Source: an uncultured Maritimibacter sp.
GTDB taxonomy: Bacteria > Pseudomonadota > Alphaproteobacteria > Rhodobacterales > Rhodobacteraceae
Reading direction: 5' to 3'
Assembly: GCA_913063035.1 (NCBI GenBank)
Contig: CAJXYS010000010.1
Location: forward strand, 18,934-82,933
DNA length: 64,000 nucleotides
The notes beneath the pieces are model-generated. The model made no database searches and was not told the origin of the DNA. It saw only the letters and a list, made by a program, of their open reading frames with translations. The translations under genes were made by a program, and so were the position numbers. This document shows positions 48,361 to 55,537 of this stretch, one piece after another (the first letter of the stretch is position 1; every line of letters starts with the position of its first letter).

Positions 48361-48439
48361 CACGGCGGCTTGACCTGCCGCAAGGCGCGGCGCCGGGCGG
48401 CATGGCAGGCTTGGGCATCGCCATCAAGGGAGCCCGACC

Positions 48440-48970
48440 ATGATCCTGATCGTTTATGCCACCACCGAGGGGCAGACCCGCAAGGTCGCCCGCTTCTGCG
48501 CCGACGAGCTGGCGGGAATGGGCGAGGGCGTGGAGCTCCTGCCCGCGGCCGAGGCCCGCGCCGAGGATACCGACACGCGTGCCTATGACGCGCTGATCCT
48601 CGCGGGGTCGGTCCATGCGGGGCGCTACCAGTCCGATCTGGTAGACTTCGCCCGGACCCATGCCGGCGGACTCAACACCGCCAGGACGCTCTTTCTCTCC
48701 GTTTCGCTCGCGGCCGCCGGGGAAGATCCGGACGACTGGAAGGGGCTCGAGGAGGGCGTGTCGCGGTTCACCGCCAAGACCGGGTGGACGCCCGGCCGGG
48801 TGGTTCATGTCGCGGGGGCTTTCCGCTTCAGCGAATACGACTTCTTCAAGTCCTGGGCGATGCGCTGGATCGCGGCGCAGAAGGATCAGGAGATCGATCC
48901 GCACAAGGACAAGGAATACACCGACTGGGGCGCGCTCCGGGCGGAGCTGCGGGCGTGGCGCGACGGCTAG
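48440..48970 (+). CDS. hemG: HemG-like flavodoxin-domain protoporphyrinogen oxidase
   Basis: The 176-residue product has a flavodoxin fold: VYATTEGQTRKVARF for FMN phosphate binding, then SVHAGRYQSDLVDFA, FLSVSLAAAG, GAFRFSEYDFFKSWAMRWIA and KEYTDWGALRAELR. These align from memory with segments of the Escherichia coli HemG enzyme, which oxidises protoporphyrinogen IX using a quinone. Rhodobacteraceae more often use HemJ, so the true role could be another flavodoxin function. No other heme-synthesis gene is adjacent, but the cytochrome c gene upstream fits the theme. Confidence 0.72.
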   Translation: MILIVYATTEGQTRKVARFCADELAGMGEGVELLPAAEARAEDTDTRAYDALILAGSVHAGRYQSDLVDFARTHAGGLNTARTLFLSVSLAAAGEDPDDWKGLEEGVSRFTAKTGWTPGRVVHVAGAFRFSEYDFFKSWAMRWIAAQKDQEIDPHKDKEYTDWGALRAELRAWRDG

Positions 48971-48994
48971 ACCGCCGCGCCGGCCGAGACGCCG

Positions 48995-49969
48995 TCAGCC
49001 CTGCCACCGCCAGAGCGCCGGCACGAACCGGTAGGCCGCGCCCTCGCGGATAACGTGGCCCACGCCGGGGAAGGGGAAGTGGTAGCCGAGCACCGCGATC
49101 CCGTCTTCGGCCGCCATGTCGAGCAGCCGGCGCCGGGTCGCGACGGTCTGCTCGGCATCCATGTCGAAGCCCGTGACCCAATCCGGCGCGTCGAAGTTCA
49201 TGTAGGCATGGGTCATCGTATCGCCGAGCGCGATCAGGCTGCGGTCGCCGCTGTCGAGCTGCACCGACATGTGGCCCAGCGTGTGGCCGGGGGTGAAGAT
49301 CAGCCGCACGCCCGGCACCACCTCGTGGCCGTCCTCGGCCAGCGTCCAGTCCAGGCCCTCGGTGGTGATCGAGTTCACCGCGCCCACCACGAATTGCTGC
49401 ATGTCCTGCGACACGCTGGTCGCGAGCCCGTCCTGCATCCAGTAGTCATGCTCGGCGCGGCCCATGATGAATTCGGCGTCGGGCAGGATCGCCTCGTCGA
49501 AATCGTCGCGCACGCCCCAGACATGGTCGGGATGCGCATGGGTGATGACGACATGGGTGATGGCGTAAGGGTCGACCCCGGCGGCTTCGAGGTTCGCCAT
49601 CAGCCGACCGGCGGTCGGCATGAAGCGATTGCCCGATCCGATATCGACCAGGACCTTCGCCGCACCGGTCTCGATCAGCAGGTGGTTGGTGTGGGAATAG
49701 TTTTCCTCGGTCGAGAGATGGTAGCGGGCGAGCAGCGCCTGCACCTCTTCGGGTTCGGCATTGACGCCCAGCCCCGAGGTCGGCAGCAAAAGGTGCCCGT
49801 CCGAGATCACGGTCAGCCGCATCTCGCCGAGGTCGAACCGGAAATGCCCGGGATTGCCGCCCGCGGAGGGGGCCGACAGGGCCGCCTGCAGCGGCGCCGG
49901 CAGCGCCAGCGCGGGGGCTGCGGCGGCGATCTTGAAAATGTCGCGGCGGGTGGGGCGTTTCAGAGTCAT
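48995..49969 (-). CDS. Tat-exported MBL-fold metallohydrolase
   Basis: The 324-residue product starts with a twin-arginine signal (TRRDIFKIAAAAPALALPA) and has the zinc motif ITHAHPDHVWG plus FTPGHTLGHMSV and the ALGDTMTHAY segment. The typical beta-lactamase-fold metal ligands are present. It probably hydrolyses a lactone, thioester or similar bond in the periplasm; the substrate is unknown. It lies convergent with hemG and upstream of a 99-base gap to the DksA gene. Confidence 0.87.
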   Translation of the reverse strand: MTLKRPTRRDIFKIAAAAPALALPAPLQAALSAPSAGGNPGHFRFDLGEMRLTVISDGHLLLPTSGLGVNAEPEEVQALLARYHLSTEENYSHTNHLLIETGAAKVLVDIGSGNRFMPTAGRLMANLEAAGVDPYAITHVVITHAHPDHVWGVRDDFDEAILPDAEFIMGRAEHDYWMQDGLATSVSQDMQQFVVGAVNSITTEGLDWTLAEDGHEVVPGVRLIFTPGHTLGHMSVQLDSGDRSLIALGDTMTHAYMNFDAPDWVTGFDMDAEQTVATRRRLLDMAAEDGIAVLGYHFPFPGVGHVIREGAAYRFVPALWRWQG

Positions 49970-50068
49970 GGTATCCTCCCTGTGATTTGCCCCCAGTTGT
50001 ATTCAAGAAAGCGAATATTGCAACGGCCGGCCGGGCCGCCGCCTCACCGCGGTGCGCGCCCAGCGCCG

Positions 50069-50338
50069 TTATTTCAGCTGGCTGTCCTTGGAGCCGCGCC
50101 GGTTGATGCCGCCGCGCTGCATGGGCCGGCCGTCGCGCTCCTGCTGACACGCGATGCAAAGCTTGACGCCCGGCAGCGCCTGGCGGCGGGCCTCGGGGAT
50201 CGGGTCCTCGCAGTCGGCGCAATGGGTCAGGCTTTCGCCGGCGGGACGCCGCCGGGCCTGCATCCGCTTCAGCTCGTCCTCGATCGAGGCGTCGATCTGT
50301 TCCTGCACCGCGCCGTCGCGCGTCCAGCCACCGGCCAT
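50069..50338 (-). CDS. DksA/TraR C4-type zinc finger protein
   Basis: An 89-residue protein with the C4 zinc finger CADCEDPIPEARR ... LCIACQQERD. The short helical N-terminal part (AVQEQIDASIEDELKRMQ) lacks the full coiled coil of DksA, as in YbiI-like and phage-type members. It probably acts on RNA polymerase or DNA. Cysteines are all present. Encoded 96 bases downstream of the patatin gene on the same strand. Confidence 0.85.
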   Translation of the reverse strand: MAGGWTRDGAVQEQIDASIEDELKRMQARRRPAGESLTHCADCEDPIPEARRQALPGVKLCIACQQERDGRPMQRGGINRRGSKDSQLK

Positions 50339-50434
50339 GTCGTGTCCTCCTGTGACGGGGTATGATAACGCCGCGACGCCGGCGCGGTCAAAGCCCGCGC
50401 GCCGGCGGTGCGCGGCCCCGGCCGTCGCGGCGGC

Positions 50435-51340
50435 TCAGAGCCGGGCGGTGCGGGCGATCGCCTCGGCGTTTTCCTTCACGATCCGGCGTCCCTCCGCGAT
50501 CGCCTCGGAGGCGCGGTGAAAATCCAGCACCGAGAGCTTCGAGAGATGCGCGTCGAGCAGGACATGGGGCGGGTCCCCGGCCAGTTTCGCGCGGCGGATG
50601 CCGTCGGTCATGATGTCGATCGAGGCTGCGATGACGTCCAGGTATTGCGGCGTGACCGCGTCCGCGTCGGCGTGCTCGAACAGGCCGGAGAGCGCTGCCG
50701 GCAGGTCACGCAGGCGCTCGCCCCAGGATTTCCAGAAGGCCGGCATCTCGGCTTCGCGTTCGGCCCAGAAGGTGCCGTCGAACCGGCCGTTGGGATTGGC
50801 CGCGATCACCACTTCGGCCCCGAGGATCCGGCAGGCCGTGACCGGCAGCGGGTTGGTGAGCCCGCCGTCGAGAAACCACTTCTCGCCGATCCGGTAGGGG
50901 CTGATCACGCCGGGCAGCGCGACGGAGGCGCGCACGGCCTGGGCCAGGTCGCCCTCGGTCATCCAGACCTCGCGGCCGGTCGCCATGTCGGTCGCCACCA
51001 GCGCGAGCGGCACCGCCAGGTCCTCGATCCGCTCCGCCGCGACGAGGTGCCGGATAACGGTCAGAATCTCGGTTCCCTGGACGAGCCCGCCCGAGGAAAG
51101 CTTCACGTCGAGCATTCCGAAGAAATCCCGCGCCGTCAGCCCGGTGGCCCAGTCCTCGAGCGCGTCGAGCGCATCGCCGGCATGGATCGCCCCGACCAGC
51201 GCGCCCATCGAGGCGCCCGCGATGACGTCGGGCTGCAGCCCCATTGCATCCAGTTCGCGCAGGACCCCGATATGGGACCAGCCCCGCGCGCCGCCGCTCC
51301 CGAGGGCGAGTCCCACTTTCGGCCTGCTTCGTGCGCGCAT
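50435..51340 (-). CDS. Patatin-like phospholipase (RssA type)
   Basis: The 301-residue product has the patatin oxyanion motif LGSGGARGWSHIGVL, the nucleophile elbow GASMGALVGA and the Asp dyad in FLDGGLTNPLP, the standard order for bacterial patatins such as RssA. It should be a serine esterase or phospholipase in the cytoplasm. The start at 51340 (MRARSRPKVGLALG) is chosen over a longer frame without similarity. It is divergent from the bacterioferritin gene. Confidence 0.9.
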   Translation of the reverse strand: MRARSRPKVGLALGSGGARGWSHIGVLRELDAMGLQPDVIAGASMGALVGAIHAGDALDALEDWATGLTARDFFGMLDVKLSSGGLVQGTEILTVIRHLVAAERIEDLAVPLALVATDMATGREVWMTEGDLAQAVRASVALPGVISPYRIGEKWFLDGGLTNPLPVTACRILGAEVVIAANPNGRFDGTFWAEREAEMPAFWKSWGERLRDLPAALSGLFEHADADAVTPQYLDVIAASIDIMTDGIRRAKLAGDPPHVLLDAHLSKLSVLDFHRASEAIAEGRRIVKENAEAIARTARL

Positions 51341-51563
51341 CGTGGCGTTCCATCCTTGGTCGCGGCCCGGCCAGCGCGGCCCCCGCCCGGCGCAGCATAT
51401 GGGCGCGGCGGGCATGTTGGAAGCACCGGATGCGGGCTGCCCGGGCTGCGCGGTGACGCCGCAGGGGGCGGAGCCGCGCGGAATGGAACGCCTTGCCGGG
51501 TCGGGTGTTGGGATGCGAACGCGCGCACCGCGCGCATGCAGAGGTAACGGAAAGGAAAAGATC

Positions 51564-52049
51564 ATGACCGATCGCAGCAAGAGCATCGAGAACCTTCAGA
51601 CCGCGCTCGCGATGGAGCTGACGGCGGTCAACCAGTACCTGCTCCACGCGCATACGCTCGAGGATTGGGGGCTCGACAAGCTGGCCCAGCGCATGCGCAC
51701 CGAGATGCAGGAAGAGCTGGGCCATGCCGGCCAGTTCATCGAGCGGATCATGTTCCTTGGCGGCACGCCCGAGCTGACGCCCACCAAGACGCCGAAGATG
51801 GCCGAAACGCTCAAGGGGCTTTTCCAGGACGACAAGTCCGAAGAGCAGGGCGCCATCGCGTTCTACAGCAAGGCCGCCCGCGACGCGGCCGAGTCCAACG
51901 ACATCGGCACGCGCACGCTCTTCGAGACGATCGTGCTCGACGAGGAGGGGCATTGGGACTGGCTCGACCGGCAGCTCGCAACGCTGGGCCGCATGGGCGA
52001 ACCCGCCTTCATGTCGATCTACATGAGCGGCGAAAACGCCGAAGGCTGA
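51564..52049 (+). CDS. bfr: Bacterioferritin-family ferritin lacking the heme ligand Met52
   Basis: The 161-residue product aligns with bacterioferritin along its length. The ferroxidase residues Glu18, Glu51, His54, Glu94, Glu127 and His130 are all in place. Position 52, where the classic protein has the Met that holds heme between subunits, is Leu (EELGHAG). So it should store iron but probably not bind heme by itself, or it forms a mixed shell with a second subunit type not in this window. An AAAGGA site precedes the start. The next gene encodes a small coiled-coil stress protein. Confidence 0.9.
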   Translation: MTDRSKSIENLQTALAMELTAVNQYLLHAHTLEDWGLDKLAQRMRTEMQEELGHAGQFIERIMFLGGTPELTPTKTPKMAETLKGLFQDDKSEEQGAIAFYSKAARDAAESNDIGTRTLFETIVLDEEGHWDWLDRQLATLGRMGEPAFMSIYMSGENAEG

Positions 52050-52108
52050 CCCGCACCGGGGGCGCGGGCCGGCCGACACCGCGGCCGCCGGAACTTAAGC
52101 CGGGCCAA

Positions 52109-52121
52109 GGGGGTTTCCCCC
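52109..52121. terminator. Short G5/C5 hairpin after bacterioferritin
   Basis: GGGGG-TTT-CCCCC forms a five-base stem (six with the flanking A-T pair) between bfr and the next gene. No T-run follows, so this is weak. Confidence 0.25.
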
Positions 52122-52183
52122 TGACCGCCGGGCGGCCCGCGTCCCGGGCGCCCGGCCAGAGACGAGCGAAAGGAGAAATCCGA

Positions 52184-52471
52184 ATGACCGAACGCGAGGA
52201 ATACATCGCCAAGACCAAGGCGAAGATCGACCAGTGGAACGCCGAGATCGAGAAGATGAAGGCCAAGGTCGACGAGGCGCAGGCCGATGCGAAGATCGAG
52301 TATCAGAAACAGCTCGACGAGATGCGGACCCGCCGGGACGAGGCCGAGGAGCGTCTGAAAAAGATGCGCGACGCCAGCGACGAGGCCTGGGGCGACATGA
52401 AGGCCGGTTTCGACCGGGCCTGGGACAGTATTTCCGAGGCCTTCAACACAGCCATGGCACGCTTCAAGTAA
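52184..52471 (+). CDS. Small coiled-coil protein, sll1863-like stress family
   Basis: A 95-residue highly charged protein, mostly one long coiled coil (YIAKTKAKIDQWNAEIEKMK and KQLDEMRTRRDEAEERLKKM), with a Trp/Phe-rich C terminus (AWGDMKAGFDRAWDSISEAF). This resembles the sll1863-type stress response proteins I recall in Rhodobacteraceae. The start has AAGGAG upstream. Function is unknown. It precedes the gene for a secreted helical protein by 14 bases, and both share the AxDE(A)WxxxRxGFxxAWD-type C-terminal helix, so they may work together or be paralogous. Confidence 0.7.
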   Translation: MTEREEYIAKTKAKIDQWNAEIEKMKAKVDEAQADAKIEYQKQLDEMRTRRDEAEERLKKMRDASDEAWGDMKAGFDRAWDSISEAFNTAMARFK

Positions 52472-52485
52472 GGAGGGCCGACAGG

Positions 52486-52995
52486 ATGCTCAGAACATCG
52501 GTTTACGGGCTCGCCGCCGCCACGGCGGTCGCCCTCGCCGCGCCGCAGGCGCGCGCGCAGAACGACGATCCCTTCACCACCCCGGAGGAGATCCGCGCCG
52601 AGGTGTCGGACGCGATGGACGCCATCGCGGCGTATTCCGTGCAGGAACGCGACCAGGCGCTGGCCACGGCGCAGGCGGCGCTGACCCGCCTGGACGCGGT
52701 GATCGAGCGGCGCGAACAGGCGCTGCGCGAGAACTGGGCGGACATGTCCGACGCCGCGCGGGAAACGGCGCGCGAGAGCATGCGCGATCTGCGTGCCGCG
52801 CGCACCGGCCTCGCGGAACGCTACGGCGCGCTTCAGGCGGGCGCGGGTAGCGCCTGGGACGAGCTGAGAGACGGCTTCACCGGCGCCTGGGACGCCTTCG
52901 CCGAAGCGTGGCGGGCGGCCTTCCTCGGCCAGGACCGTCTCGACAATCCGCCCTGTCTCCGCCTTCGAGAACCCGCGCTTGCGCAGGAAGTCTAG
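52486..52995 (+). CDS. Secreted helical protein, 3' end replaced by foreign DNA
   Basis: A 169-residue product with a signal peptide (VYGLAAATAVALAAPQARAQ) and a helical, Ala/Glu/Arg-rich body ending WDELRDGFTGAWDAFAEAWR. The first 143 residues are native. From base 52915 the frame runs 26 codons into antisense DUF932 sequence and then stops. The native end (PAAPGAEAD) survives 2.4 kb away after the second copy of a 343-base repeat, so the uninterrupted gene would encode 152 residues. A ribosome binding site (AAGGAGGG) precedes the start. Whether the chimeric product is stable is unknown. I do not recognise a named family. Confidence 0.8.
   Translation: MLRTSVYGLAAATAVALAAPQARAQNDDPFTTPEEIRAEVSDAMDAIAAYSVQERDQALATAQAALTRLDAVIERREQALRENWADMSDAARETARESMRDLRAARTGLAERYGALQAGAGSAWDELRDGFTGAWDAFAEAWRAAFLGQDRLDNPPCLRLREPALAQEV
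52572..52914 (+). repeat. 343-bp direct repeat, copy 1
   Basis: Bases 52572-52914 and 55003-55345 are identical except for one base (G at 52600, T at 55031). The offset between copies is 2431. The repeat covers most of the body of the secreted helical protein gene. Confidence 0.97.
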
Positions 52996-53640
52996 ACGGT
53001 CCTCGTCCGACCGTGCGACGATCTTTTCCCGCGCTGCACGGATGCCGTCGATGAAGGGTGCGGGCGAGGACTCGGCGAAGCGGCTCAGCGCCGGGGCGGC
53101 CTCGTGGGCGAAGCGGGAGGCGGCGTATTTCGAGTGCCGGATCGTGATCTCCTGGAAGTCCTCGACGCCCCAGAGGTTGCGGTTCTGACAGACGGCGCGC
53201 AGGTAGAAGCTGGCGATGCCGAGGGTCTTGGCACCCACCTCCGAGTTCCAGCAATAGAACCCGCGGGAGTAGAGGTCGGGTGAGCCATCGGGCAGCAGCC
53301 CCGCCTCGATGGGGTTCAGGTCATCGACGAGGAACAGGAACACGTCGCGATCGGAGGCATAGAGCGTCGTCGTCTCCTTCGTGACGTCCACGCGCGGGTT
53401 GTAGATGCCGGTCGACCAGTCGAGCACGCCCGGCACCTTCCAGCGGGTGTCACCCGTGCCGTTGCCCGCGATGCGCTGTACGGCGGAGACAAGTTTATGG
53501 TCGTAGATGCGGCCATAGTCGTGGCCGGTCACCGCACGCAGTTCGGTGCGGCCATTGGCGACCTCCATGGTCTTGATCTGCTCGGCCCAGTGGTTGGTCT
53601 GGCGTTGAACGAACCATTCAACTACCGCGCATGTCGGCGA
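52915..53640 (-). pseudogene. DUF932-family gene fragment, truncated at both ends
   Basis: The minus strand reads ... RQTNHWAEQIKTMEVANG, then segments such as YGRIYDHKLVSAVQRI, WKVPGVLDWSTGIYNP, RGFYCWNSEVGAKTLGIASF and AVCQNRNLWGVEDFQEITIR, which match DUF932, a family common on plasmids and phages. The N-terminal part is missing (frame closes at 53671-53673, no start with a good site) and the C terminus is cut at the junction at 52915, where the sequence changes to the repeat. It lies antisense to the 3' part of the chimeric gene. It marks the surrounding DNA as derived from a mobile element. Confidence 0.8.
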
Positions 53641-53641
53641 C

Positions 53642-53670
53642 TTGTTGCCGGCCTCAACATCTGGTAGAAA
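53642..53670 (+). promoter_or_regulatory. Candidate promoter of the low-GC module
   Basis: TTGTTG (53642-53647) and TAGAAA (53665-53670) are spaced by 17 bases, about 35 bases before the first gene. Matches to a sigma-70 promoter are only partial. GC content drops at this point. Confidence 0.3.
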
Positions 53671-53704
53671 TCAAGGAACTCGGTTCTATTTGTAGGGTGT
53701 CGCT

Positions 53705-54220
53705 ATGAGTAACGCAAAGATTCGTTTGAAGGTCGGCTCTATGGAGCTTGAGTATGAAGGTGACCCTGCGTTTCTAACGGGAGGCATCGAAGCGTTGTTG
53801 GAAACTATGGGCGCATTGGCTTCCAAAGTGCCCGATGATGCCCAGATGCAGGCGCCCGCCTTTGTCGCCCCTGTCGTCGACGGCAACGGAACTGTGGCGC
53901 CCGCTTCCGGGGGATCATCCGTTTTCTCGACCAATACCATCGCGGCTCACATCGACGCAAAAACTGGTCCAGAACTTGTGGTCTGTGCAATGGCTCAACT
54001 GGAACTGGTCCAAGGCAAGTCTTCTTCGACGCGTGCAGAGATATTGGCGGAAATGAAGAACGCGACGACGTATTACAAGGAAAGTCTTGGTAGCAACTTG
54101 GGGCAAAGCCTTACCAGTCTTACAAAGAAGAAACGGATCAATCAGGTCGCGAAAGATACTTATTCCCTGAGTTCGAATGAACGGAAGCAAATCGAGGCGA
54201 AGGTTGCTGAAATCGCTTGA
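53705..54220 (+). CDS. Unknown two-domain protein with C-terminal winged-helix-like region
   Basis: I do not recognise this 171-residue protein. Residues 1-40 look like a small beta-beta-alpha unit (KIRLKVGSMELEYEGDPAFL), residues 41-80 are a Pro/Ala/Gly linker, and residues 85-165 look like a winged helix (STRAEILAEM, NLGQSLTSLTKKKRI, then a strand ending YSLS). The last region suggests nucleic-acid binding. GC is clearly lower than the flanking genome and codons end in A or T often. It starts about 135 bases after the DUF932 fragment and its 3' end overlaps the next gene by 44 bases. Together with the HEPN-like partner it looks like a two-gene cargo module. Confidence 0.7.
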   Translation: MSNAKIRLKVGSMELEYEGDPAFLTGGIEALLETMGALASKVPDDAQMQAPAFVAPVVDGNGTVAPASGGSSVFSTNTIAAHIDAKTGPELVVCAMAQLELVQGKSSSTRAEILAEMKNATTYYKESLGSNLGQSLTSLTKKKRINQVAKDTYSLSSNERKQIEAKVAEIA

Positions 54221-54926
54221 ACTCAAGGACTGGCTCCACAAGGACCTAAGCAAGCTCGACAAGGTGCTTTTGGTCTTGGCCACTCAAGATGAGCCCATTT
54301 CTGTAGCGAAGATCAACGAAATTTCCGAAGCGGCGGGTTTTCGCGCCATGCGAAAATGGAATGTGTCTGCCACCCTCAGCGCCTCCAAGGGTAGAGCCAT
54401 CCGCACGACTGGATGGGAATTGACGGAAGCGGGCAAGCTGCATTTGCGTGACTTGGGAGTTTCTACGATCAGCCCGGCAGCAATGCAGGTTGCCGTCGAT
54501 CTCCGCAAATATCTCTCGGACATCACGGAAGAGCAAACGCGGGTCTTCGTCGAGGAAGCCATCAAGTGCCATGAGGCAGAGTTGTACCGTTCAGCAATTG
54601 TCATGTCATGGCTCGGAGCAGTGGATGTGCTGCAAAGACACGTTCACCAAAACGATCTTGCCGCATTCAACGCAGAGGCGAAGCGCGTCAACGGTAAATG
54701 GAAGCCCGCCAAGTCACAGGATGACATCGGGAAGATGAGCGAGAGCGACTTCTTGGACCGTATCGAGGCAATCTCGATCATCGGGAAGAACGCCAAGGCG
54801 CAGTTGAAGGGCTGTCTCGATCTTCGCAATGGATGCGGCCACCCCAACAGCTTGAAAGTGTCGGTGAACAAGTCCGCAGCCCACATGGAAACACTGCTGC
54901 TTAACGTGTTTCAGAAATTCGCTTGA
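54177..54926 (+). CDS. Winged-helix plus HEPN-like domain protein, putative RNase effector
   Basis: A 249-residue protein in the same low-GC block. Residues 24-95 form a likely winged helix (DKVLLVLATQDEPISVAKI ... GWELTEAGKLHLRDLG). Residues 110-249 look like an all-helical HEPN domain: EEAIKCHEAELYRSAIVMSW and, near the end, RNGCGH at 217-222, which fits the R-X4-6-H motif with the polar residue after Arg seen in HEPN ribonucleases. HEPN enzymes are common toxins in toxin-antitoxin and abortive-infection systems. The ATG at 54177 overlaps the upstream gene; a TTG at 54204 is a possible shorter start. Activity is inferred from the motif only. Confidence 0.65.
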   Translation: MNGSKSRRRLLKSLELKDWLHKDLSKLDKVLLVLATQDEPISVAKINEISEAAGFRAMRKWNVSATLSASKGRAIRTTGWELTEAGKLHLRDLGVSTISPAAMQVAVDLRKYLSDITEEQTRVFVEEAIKCHEAELYRSAIVMSWLGAVDVLQRHVHQNDLAAFNAEAKRVNGKWKPAKSQDDIGKMSESDFLDRIEAISIIGKNAKAQLKGCLDLRNGCGHPNSLKVSVNKSAAHMETLLLNVFQKFA

Positions 54927-55002
54927 GCGCGACGCGCGCCAGATCAACCGGTTCCGGAGAGATATCGAGCCCGTGCACAGCTGCCGCATGGGTAATGATC
55001 AT
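54927..55002 (-). pseudogene. Small gene fragment, possibly methyltransferase-like
   Basis: The GC content rises again here. The minus strand reads HAAAVHGLDISPEPVDLARVA, resembling motif II of class I methyltransferases. The fragment is cut by the repeat on one side and by the low-GC module on the other, so it is probably a remnant of the mobile element that carried the module. Too short to be sure. Confidence 0.3.
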
Positions 55003-55345
55003 CTTCACCACCCCGGAGGAGATCCGCGCCTAGGTGTCGGACGCGATGGACGCCATCGCGGCGTATTCCGTGCAGGAACGCGACCAGGCGCTGGCCACGG
55101 CGCAGGCGGCGCTGACCCGCCTGGACGCGGTGATCGAGCGGCGCGAACAGGCGCTGCGCGAGAACTGGGCGGACATGTCCGACGCCGCGCGGGAAACGGC
55201 GCGCGAGAGCATGCGCGATCTGCGTGCCGCGCGCACCGGCCTCGCGGAACGCTACGGCGCGCTTCAGGCGGGCGCGGGTAGCGCCTGGGACGAGCTGAGA
55301 GACGGCTTCACCGGCGCCTGGGACGCCTTCGCCGAAGCGTGGCGG
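55003..55345 (+). repeat. 343-bp direct repeat, copy 2
   Basis: Second copy of the repeat at 52572-52914. The only difference, T at 55031, turns a Glu codon into a TAG stop in the frame of the secreted protein. Confidence 0.97.
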
Positions 55346-55375
55346 CCGGCCGCGCCGGGGGCCGAGGCCGACTGA
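55003..55375 (+). pseudogene. 3' part of the secreted helical protein gene
   Basis: This piece carries the native end of the gene that starts at 52486: body helices identical to copy 1, then the true C terminus PAAPGAEAD and a stop. It lacks the signal peptide and ribosome binding site and has a premature TAG at 55031-55033. An internal ATG at 55046 or a GTG at 55034 could in theory start a product without a signal peptide. It is the downstream half of a gene split by insertion. Confidence 0.85.
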
Positions 55376-55537
55376 CCGCCGGGGCGGGGCGGCGGCGCGC
55401 CGCGATTGCGCGAGGCGCCCGCACCGTCTATGACCACGGCGCGCGCACCCGGATGCGGGACCGGCGACGGCCGGCGATCCCGCGCCGGCACGCCGCGCGA
55501 CAGTCGACCGACCGCCACGCCACGGGATCCCGCGCGC

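Noticed and set aside
52915..55002. Insertion sequence or transposon
   Set aside because: No transposase gene, no terminal inverted repeats and a 343-base flanking duplication far longer than any transposition target repeat.
52572..55345. Integrase-mediated island with att sites
   Set aside because: No integrase gene and no tRNA gene at the edges; the repeats are gene-sized rather than short att cores.
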